Notes under the pieces: model-generated
What the model saw: the letters and a program-made list of their open reading frames with translations, nothing else
Told to the model about the DNA's origin: nothing
Database searches by the model: none
Shown here: positions 36,336 through 44,729 of the stretch, piece after piece
How positions within the stretch are numbered: position 1 is the first letter of the stretch
Layout of the letters: the number at the start of each line of letters is the position of its first letter
Translations under genes and position numbers: made by a program
DNA from: Bacteroidota bacterium
Lineage (GTDB): Bacteria; Bacteroidota; Bacteroidia; Bacteroidales; Prolixibacteraceae
Assembly (NCBI GenBank): GCA_023428545.1
Contig: JAEYXH010000016.1
Span: 88,723 to 152,722 of the forward strand
Length of the DNA stretch: 64,000 bases
Direction: 5' to 3'

Positions 36336-37634
36336 TTACATATTTTGATCATCGTCATCGAAGAATTTTGAAAATCTTCTGACAAACCAATTGTCGATGT
36401 TCCCATCCGAATCTTCTGATGTTTCTTTTGTTTTGGTTGGTTTTTTCTTTCGGGGTTGCGGTTTAGGTTCTTCAGTTTTTCTGGTTTGCTTAATGAAAGA
36501 CTCCATGGAGGGAGTATCTGCCGTTTCAAGATCAAATTCCAGTACTAATGGTTCTTCATTAATCTGGACTTCGGCTGGTTCAGGTTCTTCCTCTGTTTTT
36601 TCGGGTTCATTGTTCAGGGTAAACGCTTCAACTCTTTTTTCTTCACGTTCAATGTATCCAGCTGCATTTTTGAATCCAGTGCATAGAATAGTGACACTAA
36701 TCTGGTTGCCAATCAATTCGTCGTAACCGTTACCCCAAATTATATCCGCCTCCTGGCCGGCTTCCATCTGCAGGTATTCAATGATTTCTCCTATTTCTCC
36801 AATGGTAATTTCTTCAGACCCTGAAATAATGTTCAAAAGGATATTTTTTGTGCCTTTGATTTCCTGGTTATCGAGCAAAGGGGACTGTAAAGCAAGCTTT
36901 ACTGCATCCATGGCGCGGTTTTCGCCTGATGCAATACCCGTACCCATTATGAAAACCTTGCTGTCGTGCATAACCGTATAAACATCCGCAAAGTCTATGT
37001 TGATATTCCCATGCAGGGTAATGATCTCGGCAACTCCCTTCACCGCTGTCATAACTACATTGTCGGCCAGTTTAAATGCCTTTCTTGCGGGTAGTTCACC
37101 ATATATGCTGTGAAGCCTCTGATTGCTGACGATCAGCATGCTGTCGACGTGTTCGCTGAGTTTTTTAATTCCCTCCAGAGCCTGATTGTGTCGCTTATGA
37201 CCTTCAGCAGGAGAGGGTATGGTTACCACGGCAATTGTCAGGATATCCAGTTCCCTGGCCAATTTGGCAATGATAGGTGCAGCGCCCGTACCTGTTCCTC
37301 CTCCCATACCGGCTGTAATAAACAGCATTTTGGTATTGTCTTCCAATACCCTTTGGATGTCGGTGTAATTCTCAAGGGCAGCTTCTTCTCCCATTTCAGG
37401 GCGGTTACCGGCGCCCCTGCCTTCTGTTAGTGTTACCCCAAGCTGAATTTTGGTTGGTACCGGACTGTTTTCGAGCGCTTGTCCGTCGGTATTGCAAACC
37501 ACATAATCGACATCGGTTATACCCTCTTCGAACATGTGATTTACTGCATTGCAGCCACCTCCACCCACGCCAACTACCTTGATAATGGAAGTGGATGGTT
37601 TTGAAAAATTAAACTGAATAAGATCGTCAGCCAT
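36336..37634 (-). CDS. Second FtsZ (FtsZ2) with FtsA-like C-terminal tail
   Basis: A full second FtsZ of 432 residues, directly after ftsA (11-base gap) and before the canonical ftsZ. The GTP site looks intact: GGGTGTG at 111-117, VVGVGGGGCNAVNHM at 20-34, and T7 loop NIDFADVYTVM at 212-222 with both Asp. It therefore probably polymerises and hydrolyses GTP. It diverges most from FtsZ1 at residues 141-190, where PFRNEGKRR becomes PSPAEGHKR and INNERI becomes VSNQRL. It lacks the IPAYVRK-type partner peptide. After an acidic then Lys/Pro-rich linker it ends NWFVRRFSKFFDDDDQNM. That is a basic-aromatic amphipathic segment plus an acidic tail, resembling the end of FtsA encoded just upstream. 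Direct membrane binding is an inference. Confidence 0.93.
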   Translation of the reverse strand: MADDLIQFNFSKPSTSIIKVVGVGGGGCNAVNHMFEEGITDVDYVVCNTDGQALENSPVPTKIQLGVTLTEGRGAGNRPEMGEEAALENYTDIQRVLEDNTKMLFITAGMGGGTGTGAAPIIAKLARELDILTIAVVTIPSPAEGHKRHNQALEGIKKLSEHVDSMLIVSNQRLHSIYGELPARKAFKLADNVVMTAVKGVAEIITLHGNINIDFADVYTVMHDSKVFIMGTGIASGENRAMDAVKLALQSPLLDNQEIKGTKNILLNIISGSEEITIGEIGEIIEYLQMEAGQEADIIWGNGYDELIGNQISVTILCTGFKNAAGYIEREEKRVEAFTLNNEPEKTEEEPEPAEVQINEEPLVLEFDLETADTPSMESFIKQTRKTEEPKPQPRKKKPTKTKETSEDSDGNIDNWFVRRFSKFFDDDDQNM

Positions 37635-37645
37635 GGGATGAATTT

Positions 37646-38926
37646 TTAAGATTGCATATTACCATCGTCATCATTAAAAATCAGGCTGATCTGTTGAGAG
37701 AACTTTTCACTGAAAGAACTCAGGAAGCCTTTATTCCCAGACGGTTCTTTTGTAGGTCTGGTTGTTTTTCTGGCCGGTGAACCGTTTCGCAACGAAAGCT
37801 TGATCAGTCCGAGGGCTGTAATATAATCATTTTTATTGAAGCCTGTACTGGCTGTAAGCCTCATTTCGGAGGTTGCAAGCCTGGCATCCAGGCCAGTACG
37901 GAATTTTAGGATCTGCAGGATATTTTTTAATTGGGCTGTTCCTCCTGTAAGAATAATCCCCTGGTTGATGTGTTGTGTCAGTCCTGATTTATCGATTTGG
38001 AACATGATGCTGTCGATGATTTCCTCGAGTCGGGCCTGAATGATAAATGCCAGATTCTTAAACGAGATTTCTTTAGATTCCCAGCCATTTCCACCTGCAA
38101 TAGTGACTACTTTGTCTTCATCGGCAAAATCTCCCAATGCCTGTCCGTATTGTATTTTCAGCTGTTCTGCAAATTTTGCAAGTATCCCGCACCCTTCCCG
38201 GATATCATTGGTAATTACGTCACCTGCAAAGGGAATTACTGCGGTGTGTGCAAGCTGGTTGTTTATGTATACTGACATCTTGGTTGATCCAGATCCAATA
38301 TCAACAATGGCGACACCGGCTTCTTTTTCATCTTCATTGGCCACCGCCTCTGCCGTCGCCAATGTTGATATATAGAACCTTCCGATTTCTACTCCAATCT
38401 TCGAAAATGCCATATCGACATTGTCCTTGTAGGTTTTGGGTCCGGTAATCAGTTTAAACTGCGAATGAACTTTCCTTCCGGTATGGCCGACAGGGATATT
38501 GACGTTGGGTTCGTCGTCGATCGTATATGATTGGGGGATAATGTGGTAAATTCTGTTTCCAGGCTCAACAGGCATATTTTTCGCTTCATTGAATAGATAA
38601 TCTATATCCTGCTGGGATACAATCCCGGAGCCACTGGTGTACCTGATTCCCTCAAACGTCAATGTTTGGATAGCCTGGCCAGCCAGAGCTACATCCACAA
38701 TCCTGATTTCAATTCCGGCTTGTTCTTCAAGTTTTTCAATTAGCGTTCGAAGTGTGGCTGAAAATTCTTCAATATTTAGCACAACTCCACGCTTTATTCC
38801 TCGGGAAGGAACAATTGCATGACCCAAAATTTCAATTTTGTTGTTCTCGGAGAACGAGCCTGCCAGTCCTCTTGTTTTGGTAGAACCGATGTCAATTACA
38901 ACGGCAATTTCATTTTTTGAAATCAT
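37646..38926 (-). CDS. ftsA: Cell division protein FtsA
   Basis: Actin-like ATPase that tethers FtsZ filaments to the membrane and signals to the septal synthase. Features in 426 residues are phosphate-1 VVIDIGSTKTRGLAG (about 9-23), the SHS2/1C region with VDVALAGQAIQTL, and phosphate-2 VAIVDIGSGSTKMSVY. The adenosine motif is GIILTGGTAQLKNI, and ITALGLIKLSL precedes the tail. After a basic linker (ARKTTRPTKEPSGNK) the protein ends in an amphipathic segment finishing ISLIFNDDDGNMQS, the expected membrane-targeting sequence. The ATG at 38926 is preferred over an upstream in-frame start because it lies one base past the ftsQ stop. It is followed 11 bases on by ftsZ2. Confidence 0.97.
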   Translation of the reverse strand: MISKNEIAVVIDIGSTKTRGLAGSFSENNKIEILGHAIVPSRGIKRGVVLNIEEFSATLRTLIEKLEEQAGIEIRIVDVALAGQAIQTLTFEGIRYTSGSGIVSQQDIDYLFNEAKNMPVEPGNRIYHIIPQSYTIDDEPNVNIPVGHTGRKVHSQFKLITGPKTYKDNVDMAFSKIGVEIGRFYISTLATAEAVANEDEKEAGVAIVDIGSGSTKMSVYINNQLAHTAVIPFAGDVITNDIREGCGILAKFAEQLKIQYGQALGDFADEDKVVTIAGGNGWESKEISFKNLAFIIQARLEEIIDSIMFQIDKSGLTQHINQGIILTGGTAQLKNILQILKFRTGLDARLATSEMRLTASTGFNKNDYITALGLIKLSLRNGSPARKTTRPTKEPSGNKGFLSSFSEKFSQQISLIFNDDDGNMQS

Positions 38927-38927
38927 A

Positions 38928-39689
38928 CTAATCCCTTTTTTTACCAATAATCTGGTTATTGTATTTCAAATTAATTCTTTCGTATTTGTCCCAGTTGCTA
39001 TTTGCCAGAACCTCATCATAAAATGCCATTAGGTTCCTGAACTTTTCCCTGTATTTTTCGGTGGTGCCAAATTCAATGATCTGATCACCGACTAATGGTG
39101 TAAGAAGTAATTCTTCATTACCGTTCACGTGGATCTGTTTGATTTGTGCATTCCAAAAATCATCTGAGGTAATAAATTGTACAACTGGCAGAAGATTTTC
39201 TCTTGCGAATTCCTCCCTGACATTTCCAGTTACGACTAATACCTTTCCTGTTGAGGCCTGGGTTGAAGGAAATGCCTGCCCATTTTCATCCATGTAATAA
39301 TTGCCATTCGATGACATTACCCGAATAATGGGAACCCTATGCTTAATTTTCACTGTCAGGATTCCTCTATAGTCGGCAGTATCTCGTACAACCATTTTAT
39401 AAACTGATGCTTTCAGTACCGCATTGTTTTTTTCAATTTCCTGTTCAAGTTCCTCCGAATTAATCTCATTCAGTTTTTTCCCTTTGATGTTTTTGTCGAC
39501 TGAATTAACGATTCTGACAATCTGTTGTCTGGATAGTTTTACCGGATCATTATCATTGGTCCTAATCTCGATGTCAGCACAGGGAACTCCTGAAATCTCG
39601 ACATGGGAGAAAGCAAGCGTCACGCCAATCGCCCCAATCAGGATGAGCCACCCGGCAAACTGGAAAAGTGTTTTAAGCTTTCTCTTCAT
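38928..39689 (-). CDS. ftsQ: Cell division protein FtsQ
   Basis: Bitopic membrane protein linking early and late divisome parts. The 253-residue product starts MKRKLKTLFQFAGWLILIGAIGV, a short cytoplasmic basic leader and one transmembrane helix. A POTRA-like region follows (DPVKLSRQQIVRIVNSV, LNEINSEELEQEIEKN), then the FtsQ beta domain (VLKASVYKMV, DTADYRGILTVKIKHRVPIIRVM, YYMDENGQAFPST). The ATG at 39689 is chosen because the helix follows it directly; this overlaps murC by 17 bases. Order and domain pattern make the call secure although FtsQ sequence is poorly conserved. Confidence 0.9.
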   Translation of the reverse strand: MKRKLKTLFQFAGWLILIGAIGVTLAFSHVEISGVPCADIEIRTNDNDPVKLSRQQIVRIVNSVDKNIKGKKLNEINSEELEQEIEKNNAVLKASVYKMVVRDTADYRGILTVKIKHRVPIIRVMSSNGNYYMDENGQAFPSTQASTGKVLVVTGNVREEFARENLLPVVQFITSDDFWNAQIKQIHVNGNEELLLTPLVGDQIIEFGTTEKYREKFRNLMAFYDEVLANSNWDKYERINLKYNNQIIGKKRD

Positions 39690-41067
39690 GTTTGATTGTT
39701 TCAATAATTTCGTCCGACAATAAATCAATATCACCAGCACCCATCGTAAGCAGTACCTCGGTTGGGTATTCATGGAGGAATTTTATTAATTCAGATTTTT
39801 CCAATAAATGGTGATCTGAGTTCGTCATCTTATCTGCCAAAATAGCTGAAGAAATTCCTTCAATCGGATTTTCACGGGCTGGATATATCGGTAAAATAGC
39901 GGCTGTATCCAACAAGTCGAGGCTTGCAGCAAACTCATCTGCAAAGTCTCTTGTCCTGGTGAAAAGGTGAGGTTGAAAAATCCCGGTAATTTTCTTTGTG
40001 GGGTAAAGTTTTCTCACGGAAGTTATAAATGCCCTCAATTCTTCCGGATGATGTGCATAATCATCTATATATATCGTATTTCGGCCTCTGTAACGAATAT
40101 CAAATCTGCGTTTGACTCCAAGGTAAGATTCGATCCCAGTGCGTATCTCATCTAACCCAGCTCCGGCTATCCATGATGAAGCGCCTGCGGCAACTGCGTT
40201 TTCCACGTTAATAAGGCCTGGATATTGCATGGTGATTTTCGGAGTGTTTCCTCCCGGGGTGCTAAGTTGAAAAGAGTAGCATCGGTTAATTTCATCCAAA
40301 CTTAGGTTTTCGGTTTTAAAGTCTGAATTGCCTGTCAGTGAATAAGTATATGTTTTGACTCCTTGGGTCTTAATTCTTTCCTTGATTTTTTCATTTATTA
40401 GTAAGGATCCTTCAGGCTTGATTTTTCCAATAAATTCGTTGAAAGAATTAATTATTTGGTCAACATTTGAATATATATCCAGGTGGTCCGCATCGATGGA
40501 TGTGATGACTGCAATGTCGGGAGACAGCTGCAGGAAAGACCGGTCAAACTCATCGGCTTCGGTTATCATCCATTTGCTGTCATTATTGGGAAGAACCAGA
40601 TTTGACTTAAAGTTTTTGGATATTCCACCTAAAATGGCGCCACATTTATTTGATCCTCCTCTCATAATTGTCGCCGCCATGGTGGATACGGTTGTTTTTC
40701 CATGGGTTCCGGCCACGGCAAGGCATTGATACTTGCTACACAGCATACCAAGAATCCTGGCTCTTTTTACGATAGTGAATTTGTTTTGCTTCAGCCAGTT
40801 AAGTTCCATGTGCTCGGCAGGTACAGCCGGAGTGTATACTACCATGGTATTTCCCGGACTACTGACCAGGCTGCTTACCTCTGCTCCCAGGTCTTCATAA
40901 TGTACATGAATGCCCTCATCGAATAACTGTTGGGTGATTTCGGATGGTGTGCGGTCATATCCGGCCACCCTCAATCCCTGGTGATTGAAAAGTCTGGCCA
41001 GTGCGCTCATTCCTATGCCGCCGATGCCCAAAAAATAAACAGTATTTATGTCATTAAGCAAATTCAT
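39673..41067 (-). CDS. murC: UDP-N-acetylmuramate-L-alanine ligase
   Basis: Adds L-alanine to UDP-MurNAc, the first peptide step of cytoplasmic peptidoglycan precursor synthesis. The 464-residue protein opens VYFLGIGGIGMSALARLF, then has the ATP-binding loop VAGTHGKTTVSTM (about 115-127). The Mur central-domain segments ITEADEFDRSFLQL, ITSIDADHLDIY and RRFDIRY follow, with a C-terminal domain carrying IYIDDYAHHPEE and GIFQPHLFTRT. These are MurC-specific among Mur ligases. It overlaps murG by four bases and ftsQ by 17 bases. Confidence 0.97.
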   Translation of the reverse strand: MNLLNDINTVYFLGIGGIGMSALARLFNHQGLRVAGYDRTPSEITQQLFDEGIHVHYEDLGAEVSSLVSSPGNTMVVYTPAVPAEHMELNWLKQNKFTIVKRARILGMLCSKYQCLAVAGTHGKTTVSTMAATIMRGGSNKCGAILGGISKNFKSNLVLPNNDSKWMITEADEFDRSFLQLSPDIAVITSIDADHLDIYSNVDQIINSFNEFIGKIKPEGSLLINEKIKERIKTQGVKTYTYSLTGNSDFKTENLSLDEINRCYSFQLSTPGGNTPKITMQYPGLINVENAVAAGASSWIAGAGLDEIRTGIESYLGVKRRFDIRYRGRNTIYIDDYAHHPEELRAFITSVRKLYPTKKITGIFQPHLFTRTRDFADEFAASLDLLDTAAILPIYPARENPIEGISSAILADKMTNSDHHLLEKSELIKFLHEYPTEVLLTMGAGDIDLLSDEIIETIKHEEKA

Positions 41068-42167
41068 TCCCTTATAATTTTCAAAGCCTCATCAACAATG
41101 GTTTGTGTGGCAAACGGACGCGCCAAGGCCCTTATATTTTCCGACATGCTATTCCTTAGTGAATTATTTTTGAGTAGTGTCTCCGTTTCACTGAACAACT
41201 TATCGTTGATTTCATGGTCCCTGACCAAAATGGCTGCATCCTTTTCAACCAAGGCCTGGGCATTTTTGGTTTGGTGATCTTCAGCGACATTGGGCGATGG
41301 GACAAGTATTGTCGGCTTTCCTGCCAGGCATAGTTCACTAATAGTGCCTGCCCCTGCTCTTGAAATGACAACGTCACTGGCAGCATAGGCTACCTCCATC
41401 TGATTCAAAAATTGATGTATCTGCAGATTTTGGGGTTGGGTCGCCCCGGCTTTTTCAGACATTTCATTATAGTAGAATGAGCCAGTCTGCCATATGAAAT
41501 ATGCCTCTGAATTTCTGATATTCTCAATATTATTGAGGATTGCGTTATTAATTGAACGTGCACCAAGGCTACCACCTGTAATTAGCACGACTTTGGCATT
41601 TGCTGGAATACCGAAAGCGATCCTTGCATCCGATGGAGTGACATTCATGTCAAGCAGGGTTTGTCGCACCGGATTACCTGTCAGGATGATCTTTTCAGAA
41701 GGGAAGAAGCGTTCCATGCCATCATAGGCGACACATATCCGGTTAGCTTTCTTGGCAAGAAGTTTATTTGTCACTCCTGCATAGGAATTTTGTTCCTGAA
41801 TCAGTGCTGGCACCCCTGCAGAGATAGCTGCCCTCAGTAGCGGTCCACTCGCGTATCCGCCGACACCGATGGCAAGGTCAGGTTTGAATTCCCTGACCAG
41901 TTTTCTGGCCTTCAACATACTTTGGAAGAGGCGCATGATAAATTTCAGTGATTGTAAGCCTGGTTTTCGAGGCATGCCGATGATTGGGAGGCCGACAATG
42001 CGGAAACCGGCAGCAGGAACTTTTTCCATTTCCATTCTGCCGGTTGCTCCCACAAATAATATATCACAATCCGGATTGCGTCTTTTTAATTCGCCGGCAA
42101 TTGACAAGGCTGGGAAAATATGACCGCCTGTGCCTCCACCACTTATAATCACTTTCAGTTTCATCAT
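41064..42167 (-). CDS. murG: MurG glycosyltransferase (lipid II synthase)
   Basis: Transfers GlcNAc from UDP-GlcNAc to lipid I at the inner face of the membrane. The 367-residue GT-B protein has the N-terminal signature VIISGGGTGGHIFPALSIA. It also has IGVGGYASGPLLRAA, ALIQEQNSYAGVTNKLL, ILTGNPVRQ, the VLITGGSLGARSINNAI motif, and the donor-binding SRAGAGTISELCLAGKPTILVPSP. Two adjacent ATG codons at 42167 and 42164 could both serve as start. It lies one base after the ftsW stop and overlaps murC by four bases. Confidence 0.97.
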   Translation of the reverse strand: MMKLKVIISGGGTGGHIFPALSIAGELKRRNPDCDILFVGATGRMEMEKVPAAGFRIVGLPIIGMPRKPGLQSLKFIMRLFQSMLKARKLVREFKPDLAIGVGGYASGPLLRAAISAGVPALIQEQNSYAGVTNKLLAKKANRICVAYDGMERFFPSEKIILTGNPVRQTLLDMNVTPSDARIAFGIPANAKVVLITGGSLGARSINNAILNNIENIRNSEAYFIWQTGSFYYNEMSEKAGATQPQNLQIHQFLNQMEVAYAASDVVISRAGAGTISELCLAGKPTILVPSPNVAEDHQTKNAQALVEKDAAILVRDHEINDKLFSETETLLKNNSLRNSMSENIRALARPFATQTIVDEALKIIRE

Positions 42168-42168
42168 A

Positions 42169-43377
42169 CTATTTCATTTCCTGGTCCTCATCTGGTGTCA
42201 CAACCTGAACGGCAGGTGCTTCCACTTTTTTATCTTTTTGGTTCTGGTAACTGACACTAAGGATGCATCCGAACGCAATAGATGTAAATAGAAGGGAAGT
42301 TCCGCCCATACTTACCCATGGAAGAGGTTGTCCGGTAACCGGCATGACACCCGTGGACACTCCAATATTGATCATTGCCTGATATACAAGCATCAGTGTT
42401 AACCCGGTTACCAAAAATGCCGGAAATGTCCGGTTGGTCCTTCTTACGATGGTTATTCCCCTGAAAAACAATACAAGGTAAAGGAAGAGGACCGCTATTC
42501 CTCCCGCCAGACCGTATTCCTCAACGATTATGGCATAAATGAAGTCATTGTAGGCGGCAGCCATATAATTGGCCACATCGGAGTTTCCAGGCCCTTTGCC
42601 AATCCATCCTCCCTCGTATATGGCCAGTTTGGCATAATCTGCCTGGGTGATTCCCTTTTCCTCTGCCGGATCCCCATGAATAAACCGTTCTATCCTTCCT
42701 TGTGCAGTCGAAAACCGCGAAGGGAGTTTATCAAGTTTATCTCCCGAGAAATAGATCAGCACTAGAAATCCGACACCGGCAGCCACAACAATAAGGAGGT
42801 AATGAATAGGAATCCGTCCCACAAACATCATCGACATAATGGTAAGAAACAGCAAGGCTGCAGTTGAGAAGTTGGAAAGGGCAATCATGCCGCATACTAC
42901 TGCAGAAAAGATCATGATCTTCCAGAAGACTTTTTTTAGGCCTTCTTTCGAGCTTTGTTCGATTCCCAACATTTTGGCGACGTACATAACCAGTCCAAGC
43001 TTTGCAATTTCCGCAGGTTGGAACGAAATAAATCCAAGGTTGAGCGTACGACCGGTAGCATCCCCTGCCATTCCGGTCATTTTCATGGCGATGGCAACAC
43101 CCAGAAACAAAATACTGATGAGTACGAGTATCCTTGAAATTATGGAATAAAATTTTACAGGAATCACGTTGACCATCATGAGGATTAATCCAAACCCCAA
43201 TCCAAGAAACACTACCTGTCTGACCAGGAAAAACAAGGTATTGCCGCCTGCCTGCCTGAAAGCCAATGCCCCGGTGGCACTGTAAACGATAAGTACCGAA
43301 AGCAACGACAGAAGCAGTAAGACGGTCCAGATGATTCTGTCGCCCCTGATCAGATTTTTTAACTGCAGGTTATCCAT
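42169..43377 (-). CDS. ftsW: Septal peptidoglycan glycosyltransferase FtsW
   Basis: SEDS-family polymerase that forms septal glycan strands with FtsI. The 402-residue protein has about 10 hydrophobic segments and SEDS hallmarks. These are LSLLSVLIVYSATGALA at the first helix, ATGRTLNLGFISFQPAEIAKLGLV (Gln-Pro-Ser/Ala-Glu region), KLAIYEGGWIGKGPGNS, AYNDFIYAIIVEEYGLAGG with the catalytic Asp-containing loop, and PVTGQPLPWVSMGGTSLL. Context between murD and murG separates it from RodA. It lies 10 bases after murD. Confidence 0.95.
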   Translation of the reverse strand: MDNLQLKNLIRGDRIIWTVLLLLSLLSVLIVYSATGALAFRQAGGNTLFFLVRQVVFLGLGFGLILMMVNVIPVKFYSIISRILVLISILFLGVAIAMKMTGMAGDATGRTLNLGFISFQPAEIAKLGLVMYVAKMLGIEQSSKEGLKKVFWKIMIFSAVVCGMIALSNFSTAALLFLTIMSMMFVGRIPIHYLLIVVAAGVGFLVLIYFSGDKLDKLPSRFSTAQGRIERFIHGDPAEEKGITQADYAKLAIYEGGWIGKGPGNSDVANYMAAAYNDFIYAIIVEEYGLAGGIAVLFLYLVLFFRGITIVRRTNRTFPAFLVTGLTLMLVYQAMINIGVSTGVMPVTGQPLPWVSMGGTSLLFTSIAFGCILSVSYQNQKDKKVEAPAVQVVTPDEDQEMK

Positions 43378-43387
43378 TGTATTGTTG

Positions 43388-44725
43388 TCAAAGATTCCTT
43401 ACCTCCTGCTTGAACTGATGACCTCTGTCCTCATAATTTTCAAACAAATCGAAGCTTGCACAAGCTGGTGACAGCAGAACAACATCTCCGTTTCTTGCAA
43501 GATAGTATGCTGATTTTACAGCCTCAGCCATGCTTTGTGTGTCAATAACATTGGTCACAAAAGGATCAAATGCCTCATGTATTTTTGAGTTGTCGATACC
43601 CAGGCATACAATTGCTTTTACCTTGTGCTTCACAACATCGAGCAACATGTTATAATCGTTGCCTTTATCCATACCACCGGCAATCCAGACAACTGGCCTG
43701 TCCATCGATTCCAGCGCATACCAGGTCGAATTGACGTTGGTTGCCTTTGAATCGTTTATAAACTCAATCCCATGAACTTTCAGGAATCTTTCCAGCCTGT
43801 GTTCGACACCCTGGAAATCGCTAAGTACCTCCCTGATGTGCTCGTTGCGGATATCCACTGCCATGCTGGATACTGCAGCTGCCATGGAATTGTAGGTGTT
43901 GTGTTTGCCTTGTAAGGCTAAATCCAGAATAGACATGCTGAATTGTTTTTCGTTAATGTTGATGTTTATTTCGTTTCCGTTAATGCTCGCACTGTTCCCT
44001 TCCATAGATAGAAGCGTGAAAGGGATGGCGATTGACGGTATATTCCTTTTCCTCATTTCTGAAGTAATCACTGGATCATCGGTGCAGTAGACAAAGAAAT
44101 CCCTGGCTGTTTGGTTCCTGATAATTCTGAACTTGGAGTCAGTGTATTTCTGCATCTGGTATTCATAGCGGTCAAGATGGTCGGGGGTAATGTTCATCAG
44201 GACTGCCACTTCTGCCTTAAAATCATACATATCATCAAGCTGAAAGCTGCTCAGTTCGATAACGTAGTAATCATGGGGTTCTTCTGCAACCTGCCAGGCC
44301 AGGCTCTTACCGACATTACCTGCCAATCCGGTATCATAACCGGCTTTTTTCAATATTTCATAGGTCAAAAGGGTAGTGGTGGTCTTGCCATTGCTTCCCG
44401 TTATGCAGATTTTGGTTGCATTGGTATACCTTGAGGCAAATTCTATTTCTGATATGACCGGTATATTTTTTGCCCTTATCTCCTTTATGATAGGAACCTT
44501 TTCAGGTATTCCAGGACTTTTTATTATCAAATCGGCTGTCATTACCCGGTCAATAGAATGGCCCAATTCCTCCCAGTCTATCCCATAGCGGTTGAGGACC
44601 TCCTGGTATTGGGTTTTGACCTTGCCGGAATCGGACACAAAGACCGAATAGCCTTGTTTCAAAGCAAGTACTGCTGCCCCCGTTCCGCTTTCTCCGGCCC
44701 CTAATATGATGACTTTACCGCTCAT
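43388..44725 (-). CDS. murD: UDP-N-acetylmuramoyl-L-alanine-D-glutamate ligase
   Basis: Adds D-glutamate to UDP-MurNAc-L-Ala. The 445-residue protein starts KVIILGAGESGTGAAVLALKQG and has the ATP loop CITGSNGKTTTTLLTYEIL (about 108-126). It also has FVIELSSFQLD-like YYVIELSSFQLDDM, MNITPDHLDRYEY, FQGVEHRLERF and FINDSKATNVNSTWYALE, with a C-terminal VVWIAGGMDKGNDY and VVLLSPACASFDLFENYEDRG. These match MurD rather than MurE or MurF. It lies four bases after mraY. Confidence 0.97.
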   Translation of the reverse strand: MSGKVIILGAGESGTGAAVLALKQGYSVFVSDSGKVKTQYQEVLNRYGIDWEELGHSIDRVMTADLIIKSPGIPEKVPIIKEIRAKNIPVISEIEFASRYTNATKICITGSNGKTTTTLLTYEILKKAGYDTGLAGNVGKSLAWQVAEEPHDYYVIELSSFQLDDMYDFKAEVAVLMNITPDHLDRYEYQMQKYTDSKFRIIRNQTARDFFVYCTDDPVITSEMRKRNIPSIAIPFTLLSMEGNSASINGNEINININEKQFSMSILDLALQGKHNTYNSMAAAVSSMAVDIRNEHIREVLSDFQGVEHRLERFLKVHGIEFINDSKATNVNSTWYALESMDRPVVWIAGGMDKGNDYNMLLDVVKHKVKAIVCLGIDNSKIHEAFDPFVTNVIDTQSMAEAVKSAYYLARNGDVVLLSPACASFDLFENYEDRGHQFKQEVRNL

Positions 44726-44729
44726 TTGC

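Noticed and set aside
34891..37634. Tandem ftsZ as an assembly duplication or a frameshifted single gene
   Set aside because: The copies differ at about 43% of core residues and in linkers and tails, both frames are intact, and each has its own start and stop.
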